Shown here: piece by piece, positions 41,721 to 50,615 of the stretch | How the letters are laid out: each line of letters begins with the position of its first letter | How positions within the stretch are numbered: position 1 is the first letter of the stretch | Assembly (NCBI RefSeq): GCF_022024055.1 | Contig: NZ_CP091788.1 | Span: forward strand, 434,001-498,000 | Origin: Prevotella sp. E2-28 | GTDB lineage: Bacteria; Bacteroidota; Bacteroidia; Bacteroidales; Bacteroidaceae | Direction of reading: 5' to 3' | Length of the DNA stretch: 64,000 nucleotides | Made by a program: the position numbers and the translations under genes | Notes under the pieces: generated by a model | The model's input: the letters and a program-made list of their open reading frames with translations, nothing else | What the model was told of the DNA's origin: nothing | Databases searched by the model: none

Positions 41721-43282
41721 TATCCCAATACTTCAATAGCCTTACGTGTTCTGCGAATTGTTTCTTCCTTGCCTAAGAAAGCTGAGAGTTCGTACATATC
41801 GGGACCCTGTCCTGTGCCGACAAGTGCAATGCGCCATGCATTCCAAGGCTTGATGCCAGCCTGTTCCACCCAAGGATCGATAACGGCTTTTTGGCCTTCT
41901 ACGCTCCAGTCGGTGATAGTCTCCAGCACATCAATCATCTGACGCATCTGGTCGGCAGTGTTCTCGTTCCAGTTCTTGCGGATGAACTTGTCGCCCTCAC
42001 GGTCAAACTCAGTGGGAGCCACGAAGAAGAACTTCGTCAGAGGCCATAGATCGCTGGCGAACGAGATGTTACGCTTGCGCTTGGTGCCGTCGTTGTTGAC
42101 AACCTCTACCACCTTTGTCTTCATCATTCTCACCACCTCGGCCTCTTGCTCTGCAGTGGCTTCAATGCCATTCTCCTTCAGAACCTTGTCGAAAGCAGGA
42201 CACCAGTCGGCATCAGCTTGACGAAGGAGATACTGGTGGTTGAACCACTCAGCCTTGATATGGTCGAACTTAGCGCCGCTCTTTGAACATTTTGAAAGGT
42301 CGAACAGGTTAACCATCTCGTCAAGGGTCATCAGCTCCTGATCGTTGCCGGGGCTCCAGCCGAGCAGGGCAAGGAAATTCACTACGGCTTCGGGAAGATA
42401 ACCTTTCTCACGATAGCCACTGCTGATGTCGCCTGTCTTGGGGTCGTGCCATTCCAGTGGGAATACGGGGAATCCCAACTTGTCACCATCACGCTTTGAG
42501 AGCTTGCCGTTGCCAATGGGTTTCAGCAGCAAGGGCAGGTGGGCGAAGCGGGGCATGGTGTCTTCCCAACCGAAAGCTTTGTAAAGCAACACGTGGAGTG
42601 GGGCAGATGGCAACCACTCTTCACCGCGAATAACGTGGGTAATCTCCATCAGATGATCGTCCACGATGTTGGCCAAGTGGTAGGTGGGCAGTTGGTCGGC
42701 ACTCTTAAATAACACTTTGTCATCGAGGATGTCGCTCTTTACACGCACCTCGCCGCGTATCAGGTCGTCAACCAGCACCTCTTCACCGGCATCAATCTTG
42801 AAGCGCACGACGTACTGATGACCGGATTCTATCAGCTGCTCTACCTCGTCGGCAGGCATGGTCAGCGAGTTGCGCATCATGCTGCGCGTCTTGTTATCGT
42901 ACTGGAAGTTCTCTATTTCCTTGCGCTTGGCATCCAATTCCTCTGGCGTGTCGAAAGCGATATAGGCTTTACCGTTGTCAAGCAATTGCTTGACGTATTT
43001 CTTGTAGATATCACGGCGCTCGCTCTGGCGATAGGGGCCGTAGTTGCCCCCAAATGATACGCCTTCGTCAAACTTGATGCCTAGCCATTTGAAGGCCTCG
43101 ATGATATAGTCTTCTGCACCGGGCACAAAGCGTGTTGAGTCGGTGTCCTCAATACGGAACACCAAGTCGCCACCGTGCTGACGGGCGAATAAGTAGTTGT
43201 ACAAAGCGGTACGTACACCGCCGATATGGAGGGGTCCGGTAGGACTTGGTGCAAAGCGCACCCTTACTTTTCTTTCAGTCAT
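41720..43282 (-). CDS. gltX: glutamate-tRNA ligase
   Basis: Charges tRNA(Glu). The class-I HIGH-type motif is [13 protein letters not shown] (about 10-22) and the KMSKS-type loop is KLSKRDGDK (about 258-266). The 520 residues match the usual GluRS size, and the anticodon-binding C-domain follows. It leads the gltX-waaA-FMN transcript and has a minus-strand -7 box in the spacer shared with the HD gene. No discriminating mischarging features were examined. Confidence 0.97.
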   Translation of the reverse strand: MTERKVRVRFAPSPTGPLHIGGVRTALYNYLFARQHGGDLVFRIEDTDSTRFVPGAEDYIIEAFKWLGIKFDEGVSFGGNYGPYRQSERRDIYKKYVKQLLDNGKAYIAFDTPEELDAKRKEIENFQYDNKTRSMMRNSLTMPADEVEQLIESGHQYVVRFKIDAGEEVLVDDLIRGEVRVKSDILDDKVLFKSADQLPTYHLANIVDDHLMEITHVIRGEEWLPSAPLHVLLYKAFGWEDTMPRFAHLPLLLKPIGNGKLSKRDGDKLGFPVFPLEWHDPKTGDISSGYREKGYLPEAVVNFLALLGWSPGNDQELMTLDEMVNLFDLSKCSKSGAKFDHIKAEWFNHQYLLRQADADWCPAFDKVLKENGIEATAEQEAEVVRMMKTKVVEVVNNDGTKRKRNISFASDLWPLTKFFFVAPTEFDREGDKFIRKNWNENTADQMRQMIDVLETITDWSVEGQKAVIDPWVEQAGIKPWNAWRIALVGTGQGPDMYELSAFLGKEETIRRTRKAIEVLG

Positions 43283-43311
43283 TATACCTTATTATTATAT
43301 AAATTTGGGTG

Positions 43312-43319
43312 CAAAGGTA
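43312..43319 (-). promoter_or_regulatory. -7 box of gltX
   Basis: Minus-strand TACCTTTG, 30 bp before the gltX start. No clear -33 box. Confidence 0.6.
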
Positions 43320-43370
43320 CTAAAAAATTGAGAATTAAGCGCTCGACCATGTCGCTTTTTTGAAAAAAAA

Positions 43371-43402
43371 GAATTAAGAATTAAGAATTATTTGTATCTT
43401 TG
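43371..43402 (+). promoter_or_regulatory. HD-gene promoter with heptamer repeat
   Basis: Three GAATTAA-type units (43371-43390) lead straight to TATCTTTG (43395-43402). The repeat takes the place of a -33 box, as in the mdh promoter. Confidence 0.7.
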
Positions 43403-43421
43403 CCACCAAAATGGATGTGTT

Positions 43422-45476
43422 ATGAGAAAATTTGACTTGAAAACAGATATAACCTGGCGTGATATAGCCCTTCGCGTGGCATTGGTATTATGTACTGTTG
43501 CCATCATTGTATGGTGTATGCCACGTGATTATAAGCCGAATTTCAAGATGGAAGTCGATAAGGTGTGGCTGTATAGCGATCTGACGGCAACGTTCGATTT
43601 TCCCGTCTATAAGAGCGATAGCACTATTCAGCAGGAACGTGCACAGGTGATGAAGGACTTCGAGCCTTATTATATCTATAGCGCATCAGTAGAAGAACAG
43701 CAGAAAACGGAACTCTCACATTTTATATGGCAGAAGCATCCGGAATTAGGCTCAGAGTTCCTTCGACTTGTGTTGGTGCCGTTTGAAATGCTCTATTCGA
43801 AAGGTATTGTTGATACAAAAGAGCCTTTAGCTGCTGAGACGGATACGGCGAAATTCCTGCGGAGGATTGACGATAGGGAAGTAACGGTCATCAGTGCCTC
43901 GCAGCTCTATACTCCTCGTGAGGCATATGAGGAACTATTGAATACACCAACCCTTCAACCTTATCACTCGCTGTTGGTTCAACTAAATCTGAATGAATTC
44001 CTGTTGCCTAACCTTACGTACGATGAAGACCGTAGTGAAGCCACGCGTTTGGAATTGCTGAATAGCGTACCTTTAGCCAGCGGGGTAGTGCAGAGTGGTC
44101 AGAAAATTGTAAAACAGGGTGAGGTGGTCACTCCTGAGATCTATCAGGTGATAGATTCTTATCAGAAAGAACTGGACCGTAGGGATCAGTCTAAGTCTGC
44201 GTTTACGTCGATGATTATTGGTGAGATTCTTTTTGTGCTCATCGCTATATCGATGTTTACAATCTTTCTGACGCTCTATCGTAAGGATTTCTTTGAGCAT
44301 ATCCGCCATATAGCGATGATGTTTGTACTGGTCATCGTGGCTACGGTGCTGAACTCGCTGTTGGTAGGCCATAGCTTGTTGCACGTCTATATCTTGCCTT
44401 TTGCCATCGTGCCAATCTATATCCGTGTGTTTATGGATTCGCGTACGGCTATGATGGCTCATATGACAGTCGTCTTGATATGTGCATCTATTTTACAACG
44501 GCCTTTGGAGTTTATCGCTGTGCAGACAGCAGCAGGTATGACAGCCGTATTTACGTTGCGTGAACTCTCCAGTCGCTCTCAGTTGTTCTGGACAGCCATT
44601 GTTACAACGATGATAGCTATGTTGACCAATCTGAGTATCTTTCTGATTCGTCATAATGACTTCTCTGGTATTGATGGTAGTGAATATGTCTATTTGGCTG
44701 TCAGCGGTATCGTTCTGTTCTGTTCTTACCCGTTCCTTTATCTCATTGAGAAGTTCTTTGGCTTTATCTCGGATATTACGTTGATTGAGTTGAGTGATAT
44801 GAACAAAGTGCTGTTGCGCCGTATGAGTGAGGTCGCTCCTGGTACGTTCCAGCATAGTATTCAGGTGGGAAATCTGGCTGCCGAGATTGCCCGTAAGATA
44901 GGAGGCAACCCGCAGCTGGTGCGTACAGGCGCTCTCTATCATGATATCGGAAAGATGCAGAACCCCATCTATTTCACAGAGAATCAGTCGGGTGGTATTA
45001 GTCCTCATAGTCAGTTGTCGTATGTTGAGAGTGCGCAGATGATTATCAGCCATGTAACAGAAGGCTTGAAGCTTGCTGATGAGAATAACCTGCCTGTACA
45101 GATCCGTGACCTCATAGCTACGCATCACGGACAGGGTAAGGCCAAGTATTTTTATATTAAATACAAGAATGAGCATCCGGAAGAACCTGTTGATGACCTG
45201 CTGTTTACCTATCCAGGACCTAATCCGTTTACTAAGGAACAGGCTATCCTGATGATGGCCGATGCAGTGGAAGCCGCTTCCCGTTCGCTTCCAGATTATA
45301 CGGAACAGACGATTCGTCAACTGGTCAACAAATTGATAGACGGTATGGTTGATGATGGCTTTTTCCGTGACTGTCCCATTACTTTCCGTGATATCCAGTA
45401 TGCGAAGACGGTGCTCATTGAGAAATTGAAGACGATTTATCATACTCGTATTAGTTATCCCGAGATGAAGAAATAA
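43422..45476 (+). CDS. 7TM-HD family phosphohydrolase (PgpH-like, probable c-di-AMP phosphodiesterase)
   Basis: The start at 43422 is chosen because the longer frame begins in the promoter. The 684 residues comprise a first transmembrane helix (about 15-40), an extracytoplasmic 7TMR-HDED domain (about 45-265), six to seven membrane helices (about 270-460), and a cytoplasmic HD domain with PGTFQHSIQVGNLAAEIA and GALYHDIGKM, the metal-binding H and HD. In Firmicutes the relative PgpH degrades c-di-AMP; the same activity is inferred here. The extracytoplasmic domain probably senses an envelope signal. It is monocistronic and ends before a strong terminator. Confidence 0.9.
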   Translation: MRKFDLKTDITWRDIALRVALVLCTVAIIVWCMPRDYKPNFKMEVDKVWLYSDLTATFDFPVYKSDSTIQQERAQVMKDFEPYYIYSASVEEQQKTELSHFIWQKHPELGSEFLRLVLVPFEMLYSKGIVDTKEPLAAETDTAKFLRRIDDREVTVISASQLYTPREAYEELLNTPTLQPYHSLLVQLNLNEFLLPNLTYDEDRSEATRLELLNSVPLASGVVQSGQKIVKQGEVVTPEIYQVIDSYQKELDRRDQSKSAFTSMIIGEILFVLIAISMFTIFLTLYRKDFFEHIRHIAMMFVLVIVATVLNSLLVGHSLLHVYILPFAIVPIYIRVFMDSRTAMMAHMTVVLICASILQRPLEFIAVQTAAGMTAVFTLRELSSRSQLFWTAIVTTMIAMLTNLSIFLIRHNDFSGIDGSEYVYLAVSGIVLFCSYPFLYLIEKFFGFISDITLIELSDMNKVLLRRMSEVAPGTFQHSIQVGNLAAEIARKIGGNPQLVRTGALYHDIGKMQNPIYFTENQSGGISPHSQLSYVESAQMIISHVTEGLKLADENNLPVQIRDLIATHHGQGKAKYFYIKYKNEHPEEPVDDLLFTYPGPNPFTKEQAILMMADAVEAASRSLPDYTEQTIRQLVNKLIDGMVDDGFFRDCPITFRDIQYAKTVLIEKLKTIYHTRISYPEMKK

Positions 45477-45509
45477 TGATTTTGCACATAAAAAGGTGTA
45501 AATGTGCAA

Positions 45510-45550
45510 TTAAATCCTGCACAAACTGGTATGGTTTGTGCAGGATTTAA
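45510..45550 (+). terminator. 17-bp perfect hairpin after the HD gene
   Basis: TTAAATCCTGCACAAAC (45510-45526) pairs with GTTTGTGCAGGATTTAA (45534-45550), loop of 7, followed by a T-rich stretch. Confidence 0.88.
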
Positions 45551-45614
45551 TATTTATTTCGTTAACGTAAATTAAAATATGCACATTTTTTTCTTTTGTG
45601 TGCGACAACAAGCG

Positions 45615-45622
45615 TACCTTTG
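45615..45622 (+). promoter_or_regulatory. -7 box of the FadL-like porin gene
   Basis: TACCTTTG, 32 bp before the start. A TTTG at 45595-45598 is only 16 bp upstream, so the -33 match is imperfect. Confidence 0.6.
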
Positions 45623-45654
45623 CAGCCGATTTTTAAAGATTTGTTTAAAAGGAT

Positions 45655-47139
45655 ATGAAAACAAAAGCAATTCTCGCCGGCTTCCTGCTGGCAGCAACCA
45701 CAGCCACAGCTGGTGGTATCTTAACCAACACAAACCAGAGTATTGACTTCTTGCGCAATCCTGCGCGTGATGCAGCCATTGGTCTTGATGGTGTTTACAG
45801 TAACCCTGCTGGTGTGGCTTTCCTGCCCGAGGGTTTCCATTTAGGTATCAACTGGCAGTATGCTCACCAGACACGTACGATTACTTCTACCAACCCCGTT
45901 CTGGCATTGGGTAAGAAAAACAATGGTGCTGATACTAAGATTTACGAAGGTGTAGCTGATGCACCGTTTATTCCTTCACTTCAGGCCGCTTGGAACAAGA
46001 ATAACTGGAGTCTGCAGTTCAACTTCTCCGTGCCTGGTGGCGGCGGTGCTTGTGAATATGCCGATGGTCTGGGCTCTTTCGAGAGCACGGTAGGTGCCAT
46101 TGCCAATCAGTTGAAGCCCCTCGGTGCTACTGGTTATGATATGGATGGTTATATGCAGGGCCGTCAGTATTACTTCGGATTCCAGTTGGGTTCAGCCTAT
46201 AAAGTGAATGATAATCTGGCTGTATATGGTGGTCTGCGCGTTCTTTATGGTACAGCTACTTATAAGGCAAAGATTAGCAATATCATGGTGAATACGGGTG
46301 GTGGCTATGTTGATTTCGGCACTTTCCTTGACAATTCTATCGCCACTGTTGATGCTGGCCTTGATAAGGTAGCTGCAGGTATGGCTCAGTATGAAGCAGC
46401 TAATGCAACTGCTGCACCTGAGTATGCTGCACTTGTTGCGCAACAGACTCAACTGAAGGGTACAAAGACCAGCCTGAACTCTTTGCAGAAATATTCTGAG
46501 GGTGTGAACCTGCTGTGTAACCAGTCAAGCGTAGGTATCGCTCCTGTCCTTGGTGTTGACTATAAGATTGGTAAGTTCAACTTTGCCGCTAAGTACGAGT
46601 TCAAGACCGAGATTCACATGAAGAACGAGTCAACAGTGAATCAGGCCAGCGAAATTGCTGCGGTAAATAAGTTCCGTGATGGTGAAGAGATTCCTGAGGA
46701 CCAGCCCGCTCAGTTGGCTATCGGCGCCATGTGGAGTCCTTTGGATATGGTTCGTGTGAATGCTGGTTGGCATCACTATTTCGACAAGAGCACTACTTGG
46801 TATAACAATTCTCAGGATCTCTTGGATCATGATACTAACGAGTTCCTGTTGGGTGCTGAGTGGGATATTAACGACCGTGTAACGATTTCTCTGGGTGGTC
46901 AGCTGACCCGCTACGGACTCACTGATCAGTACATGAATGATATGTCGTTCGTGGTTAATAGCTACAGTATCGGCTTTGGTACGAACTACAAGGCTAACGA
47001 CCACGTGACACTGAAGGCTGGTTATTTCCAGACCAACTATACAAACTATGATTGTGTAAGCTCGCAGAGCCCGCTAATAAAGGATTCATTCACCCGTACC
47101 AACTATGTGCTGGGTCTGGGTTGTGAGGTAACACTCTAA
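45655..47139 (+). CDS. FadL/OmpP1-family outer-membrane transporter
   Basis: A 494-residue outer-membrane barrel with signal peptide (TTATAGG). The NPAG motif of FadL/TodX proteins is seen as SNPAGVAF (about 44-51), followed by alternating strands to the end, with a C-terminal aromatic-type strand LGLGCEVTL. An insert at about 215-285 is helical and rich in Ala/Gln and may form a periplasmic or extracellular coil. FadL-type channels carry fatty acids or other hydrophobic compounds; the ligand here is unknown. It has its own promoter and runs convergently to the RDD gene with 8 bp between. Confidence 0.87.
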   Translation: MKTKAILAGFLLAATTATAGGILTNTNQSIDFLRNPARDAAIGLDGVYSNPAGVAFLPEGFHLGINWQYAHQTRTITSTNPVLALGKKNNGADTKIYEGVADAPFIPSLQAAWNKNNWSLQFNFSVPGGGGACEYADGLGSFESTVGAIANQLKPLGATGYDMDGYMQGRQYYFGFQLGSAYKVNDNLAVYGGLRVLYGTATYKAKISNIMVNTGGGYVDFGTFLDNSIATVDAGLDKVAAGMAQYEAANATAAPEYAALVAQQTQLKGTKTSLNSLQKYSEGVNLLCNQSSVGIAPVLGVDYKIGKFNFAAKYEFKTEIHMKNESTVNQASEIAAVNKFRDGEEIPEDQPAQLAIGAMWSPLDMVRVNAGWHHYFDKSTTWYNNSQDLLDHDTNEFLLGAEWDINDRVTISLGGQLTRYGLTDQYMNDMSFVVNSYSIGFGTNYKANDHVTLKAGYFQTNYTNYDCVSSQSPLIKDSFTRTNYVLGLGCEVTL

Positions 47140-47147
47140 TAGAAGGA

Positions 47148-47849
47148 TTAAATCTCCTCTAAAGCATAATATTGATAGTCACGGACGATGCGGTGAAGAA
47201 AAGCTGTATCGTCCGTTTCTTTTCTCTCAATATTCAACTTCTCACGCACCTTGTTGGCCAGTTTCGCTACGCGAAGTGCGAAGTCTTTTTGGTTGATGGA
47301 GATGGTGCGTGTAATAATCTCAATCTGTTCTAGCGACAGGTCGGCTGCCTGTGGATAACGTGGCGTATAATTCTTCATCAGATAGTCATACTCGTCCAGA
47401 CTAATCTGTATCTTCTTATACTTCTGTTTCTTGATGACGATGGTGCCGGCAGCCAAGTCTCCCAATCGTTGGTTGTTACGTGTCAGGACCATGACAATAA
47501 GTCCCATGTAACTCGTTAGTGGACCGTCAACTATGAATAGTAGCCAGCGCATCAGGTAGGCACCTAGTGTGGGGCGCGAGCCGTCAAGTTTCACCACCTG
47601 CATCTTCATAACCATCTTTCCTATAGATTGGCCCTCATTAAAGATTTCCAATACTAAGGTATAGAAGAGTGGTATCAGTCCGATAGATATGATCCAGAAC
47701 CATTCGTTTTGGATATTGCCTTCTACACCTACCGAAATAATCATAGTCAGATAGGCGAGTAGCATTCCCCAGTCAATGAGCTGCGCAAAGATGCGGTCTC
47801 CTACACTGGCTACTGTTGGCTGTATTTTTACGTACTGACCTGTAATCAT
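47148..47849 (-). CDS. RDD-family membrane protein
   Basis: The start at 47849 (MITGQYVKIQPTVASVG) is chosen because the longer frame enters the divergent promoter and the SpoIIM gene. The 233 residues have four or so hydrophobic segments, with the RDD signature region DRIFAQLIDWGMLLAYL near the start and GQSIGKMVMKMQVV and LGDLAAGTIVIKK later. A helical tail of about 75 residues is cytoplasmic. RDD proteins are often found next to MoxR and SpoIIM-type genes; transport roles have been suggested. It is divergent from the SpoIIM-led operon. Confidence 0.87.
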   Translation of the reverse strand: MITGQYVKIQPTVASVGDRIFAQLIDWGMLLAYLTMIISVGVEGNIQNEWFWIISIGLIPLFYTLVLEIFNEGQSIGKMVMKMQVVKLDGSRPTLGAYLMRWLLFIVDGPLTSYMGLIVMVLTRNNQRLGDLAAGTIVIKKQKYKKIQISLDEYDYLMKNYTPRYPQAADLSLEQIEIITRTISINQKDFALRVAKLANKVREKLNIERKETDDTAFLHRIVRDYQYYALEEI

Positions 47850-47876
47850 ACCTTCATTTATTATATTTTTCTGCTG

Positions 47877-47934
47877 CAAAATTACGAAAAAAGATGACAT
47901 AAGGTTCATAATTAACAAAAAAATTGTAACTTTG
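47877..47934. promoter_or_regulatory. divergent -7 boxes for the RDD and SpoIIM genes
   Basis: Minus-strand TAATTTTG (47877-47884) for the RDD gene and plus-strand TAACTTTG (47927-47934) for the SpoIIM gene. Good -33 boxes are not seen. A TTG at 47932 in frame with the SpoIIM gene is inside the plus-strand box, so the ATG at 47956 is used. Confidence 0.6.
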
Positions 47935-47955
47935 TCGCGAAATAACTTAAGGCTG

Positions 47956-48966
47956 ATGAAGGAAGTCACATTTATCAGGCAGAATCTGGAGAAATGGCGC
48001 AGTTACGAGACTGTGGCTGAGAGTCCTGCGCTCTCTACACCCGATGAGATGGCTGATGCTTATATTGATGTCACTTCCGACTTGGCTTTCTCTCAGACTC
48101 ATTATCCTCAGTCGCGTATCACCCTTTATCTGAATAACCTGGCATCGGCTATTCATAACAATATCTATCGTAATAAGCGGGAACGGTGGTCGCGTATCAT
48201 TACCTTCTGGACGCAGGAGGTGCCGCAGATTATGTGGGAGGCGCGTCGTGAACTGCGTCTGTCGTTCATCATTTTCCTGGTCAGCACGCTCATTGGTATC
48301 ATATCCCAACTGATAGACCCTGAGTTCTCGCGTTTGATTCTAGGCAACCGCTATGTAGAGATGACGCTTGAAAATATAGAGAATGGCAATCCTATGGGCG
48401 TCTATGGCGGTGACCCCGAGGGGCTGATGTTCATTGGTATTACCACGAATAATATAAAGGTGTCGTTTATGGCGTTCGTATCAGGCTTGCTCACCAGTTT
48501 TTGTACGGGTTTCGTACTGCTTCAGAATGGTATCATGCTTGGCGCCTTCCAGACGTTCTTTGCCCAGCACGGTCTTCTGTGGGAGTCGGCACTGGCAATC
48601 TGGTTGCATGGCACCATTGAGATTTCTGCTATTATCGTGGCAGGTGCAGCCGGTATAGCTATGGGCAACGGCTGGCTGTTTCCTGGCACCTATTCCCGTC
48701 TTTACTCATTCCGACGAGGTGCCATGCGCGGCCTGAAAATCGTGATAGGCACCGTGCCGCTGTTCTGTGTGGCAGGCTTTATCGAGAGTTTTCTCACGCG
48801 CCATACGGAGTGGCCCGATGTTGCGCGTTTGACAATCATTCTCCTTTCCGCTGCTTTTATCATTTATTATTATGTTATATTACCCTATTTAAGGAATAAA
48901 TCTCAAAATTCAAACCTCAACCCCAAAACCTCCAAAAACTATGCAAGTAGAGTATCCCAAAATTGA
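47956..48966 (+). CDS. SpoIIM-family (stage II sporulation protein M-like) membrane protein
   Basis: The 336-residue protein begins with a helical cytoplasmic part (about 1-85, FIRQNLEKWRSYE) and then has six membrane segments, with the SpoIIM pattern NIKVSFMAFVSGLLTSFCTGFVLLQN and WLHGTIEISAIIVAGAAG. In sporulating bacteria SpoIIM helps membrane remodelling; Bacteroidales do not sporulate, so the job here is different. It leads a six-gene run with MoxR and DUF58. The last 13 codons lie within a period-7 repeat, and its end overlaps the next gene by 26 bp. Confidence 0.87.
   Translation: MKEVTFIRQNLEKWRSYETVAESPALSTPDEMADAYIDVTSDLAFSQTHYPQSRITLYLNNLASAIHNNIYRNKRERWSRIITFWTQEVPQIMWEARRELRLSFIIFLVSTLIGIISQLIDPEFSRLILGNRYVEMTLENIENGNPMGVYGGDPEGLMFIGITTNNIKVSFMAFVSGLLTSFCTGFVLLQNGIMLGAFQTFFAQHGLLWESALAIWLHGTIEISAIIVAGAAGIAMGNGWLFPGTYSRLYSFRRGAMRGLKIVIGTVPLFCVAGFIESFLTRHTEWPDVARLTIILLSAAFIIYYYVILPYLRNKSQNSNLNPKTSKNYASRVSQN
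48903..48940. repeat. degenerate heptamer repeat at gene junction
   Basis: TCAAAAT, TCAAACC, TCAACCC, CAAAACC, TCCAAAA, then ACT before the ATG at 48941. It codes for the low-complexity end of the SpoIIM-like protein. Confidence 0.7.
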
Positions 48967-49924
48967 ATTGTATCGTAAGCGTACATTCACAGAGAAACTG
49001 ACTGACACGTTTAATTTCCTGCGCGAGAATTGGCGCGTGCTGCTGAAGTACTTCCTGTACATGATGCTCCCCACGTCTATCATCCTCGCATTGCCCTTTA
49101 ATCATTTCTTTGAGGGCTATTTCAACCTGATTACCACTCTCGAGAGTTCTGGCTCATTCGATGACCTAAATCTATGGTTGTTCCTAGTGTCATTCGTAGG
49201 CAGTATCGTCGGTTTTATCTTCGCCGCTCTTCTGTTGGAAAGTTTCATCTTTGCCATGGTCCGCGTTTATAACCGTCGTCCTAACCGTTTGAAGGATCTT
49301 GTCTATGCCGACTTCCGTGATGACTTCTTTTTCTGCCTGAAACGTGGCGTTATCATGGGATTGGTAGGTTTAGCCATAATGGTTATTATCGGTATCATTG
49401 TGGTAGCCATCTTTGCACTCTCCTTCGCAATTAGTCCTAAGTTAGGTGCTGTCTTGTCGGTCTTGGGCGTTATCGTTTTTTATATAGCTATCTTTGTGCT
49501 GATATTCCCCTTATATATGGTGTCTCCAGTCTATCTGCTGGAAGATGAGATAGGTGTGCTTGCTGCTTTTAAGAAAGGCTTCCGTTTAGGATTTGCTACG
49601 TGGGGCGGCATCTTTGCTGTGATGTTTGTCATAGGTATTATCTCAAGTATCTTCCAGACTTTTACCATGATGCCTTGGTACATCATGTCGGTGGTTAAGA
49701 TGTTCTTTACTTTGAGCGGTGAAATGGATAAGCCTTTCTTCCATTCATTCCTCTATGCTTTCATCCAGTATCTCACCTGCATTTTGATGTGCTTGGGCTA
49801 TCTGCTTTCTATGGTCTTCACCTATGTAGGTATCACCATTCAGTATGGTCATGCCAGCGAGAAAATAGACGGCAGAGGCGTGTCTCAGCGCATTGAAAAG
49901 TTCGATGAATTCGATAATTTTTGA
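48941..49924 (+). CDS. multi-pass membrane protein (DUF4013-like)
   Basis: A 327-residue protein with about six hydrophobic segments after a basic start (YRKRTFTEKLTDTFNFLRENWRVLLKYF). The pattern FKKGFRLGFATWGGIFAVMF resembles DUF4013 / glycerophosphodiester-phosphodiesterase membrane domains. There are no catalytic residues. The start overlaps the SpoIIM-like gene by 26 bp, so the two are translated together. A structural part of the membrane complex encoded by this cluster is plausible but unproven. Confidence 0.75.
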   Translation: MQVEYPKIELYRKRTFTEKLTDTFNFLRENWRVLLKYFLYMMLPTSIILALPFNHFFEGYFNLITTLESSGSFDDLNLWLFLVSFVGSIVGFIFAALLLESFIFAMVRVYNRRPNRLKDLVYADFRDDFFFCLKRGVIMGLVGLAIMVIIGIIVVAIFALSFAISPKLGAVLSVLGVIVFYIAIFVLIFPLYMVSPVYLLEDEIGVLAAFKKGFRLGFATWGGIFAVMFVIGIISSIFQTFTMMPWYIMSVVKMFFTLSGEMDKPFFHSFLYAFIQYLTCILMCLGYLLSMVFTYVGITIQYGHASEKIDGRGVSQRIEKFDEFDNF

Positions 49925-49928
49925 AATA

Positions 49929-49971
49929 ACTAGTGAAACTAGTATGACTAGTTCGAACTAGTTTAAACTAG
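49929..49971. repeat. five-copy ACTAG repeat at gene junction
   Basis: ACTAG(T) at 49929, 49938, 49947, 49957 and 49967, spaced 9, 9, 10 and 10 bp, fills the gap before the DUF4129 gene. ACTAGT is itself a palindrome, so the array can also fold or bind dimers. Confidence 0.85.
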
Positions 49972-49982
49972 AAAATGGCCCC

Positions 49983-50615
49983 ATGCCTACAGATACCCTT
50001 CAGCTCAATCAAGAACTCCTGACAGCTTTACAGTCTGACCCGCAGTACAACTACGACAGCGAACTTGCTGGCGGTAGCGAGAGTCTGCTGGAGTGGCTTC
50101 GCCGTGTCATCATCGAGTGGATAAATAATCAGTTCGATGTTGTTTTGGAGGATGATGTAGTTAACTATATCCTCATAGGTATGGGCGCGTTGTTGGTGCT
50201 GTTTCTGGCATACCTCTACTGGCGCTTCCGTCCAAAACTCTTTGTGCGTGGTGGTAACGAGGACGATATCCCCTACGATGTGCAGGAGGATACCATCTAT
50301 GGCGTTGATTTCGAAGCCGATATCGCCAAGGCCCTGCGCGACAATGACTATCGCCAGGCCGTACGCCTCATTTACCTGCAGACCCTGTTGCATCTTCAGA
50401 ATGCATCGCTCATTGACTGGCAGCCCTCAAAGACCCCCGTTCAGTATATGCGTCAGGTAAACAATCCTGCCTTTACCACCATGTCGCACCATTTTGTGCG
50501 TGTGCGCTACGGTAACTTTGAGGCCTCTAAGGAACTCTTTGACGAGATGAAGGAGTTGCAGTCGGCTCTCTCACCTCTTACCTCTCACCCCTCACCTCTT
50601 GTACCTCATGAGTAA
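49983..50615 (+). CDS. DUF4129-domain protein
   Basis: A 210-residue protein with one transmembrane helix (about 60-80, YILIGMGALLVLFLAYLYW) and a C-terminal DUF4129 domain (about 100-195) with the pattern ALRDNDYRQAVRLIYLQTLLHLQ. In other bacteria DUF4129 proteins stand next to MoxR and DUF58 genes and may serve as a scaffold. The last 14 or so residues are coded by heptamer repeats (SPLTSHPSPLVPHE), so the tail is probably not conserved. It overlaps the following start by several bases. Confidence 0.85.
   Translation: MPTDTLQLNQELLTALQSDPQYNYDSELAGGSESLLEWLRRVIIEWINNQFDVVLEDDVVNYILIGMGALLVLFLAYLYWRFRPKLFVRGGNEDDIPYDVQEDTIYGVDFEADIAKALRDNDYRQAVRLIYLQTLLHLQNASLIDWQPSKTPVQYMRQVNNPAFTTMSHHFVRVRYGNFEASKELFDEMKELQSALSPLTSHPSPLVPHE
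50573..50609. repeat. heptamer repeat at gene junction, coding
   Basis: ACCTCTT, ACCTCTC, ACCCCTC, ACCTCTT, GT, ACCTCAT. It covers the DUF4129 tail and ends at the ATG of the next gene. Confidence 0.85.

Noticed and set aside
44493..45509. 338-aa frame antisense to the 7TM-HD gene
   Set aside because: It overlaps a well-supported gene and reaches into its terminator; treated as a shadow.
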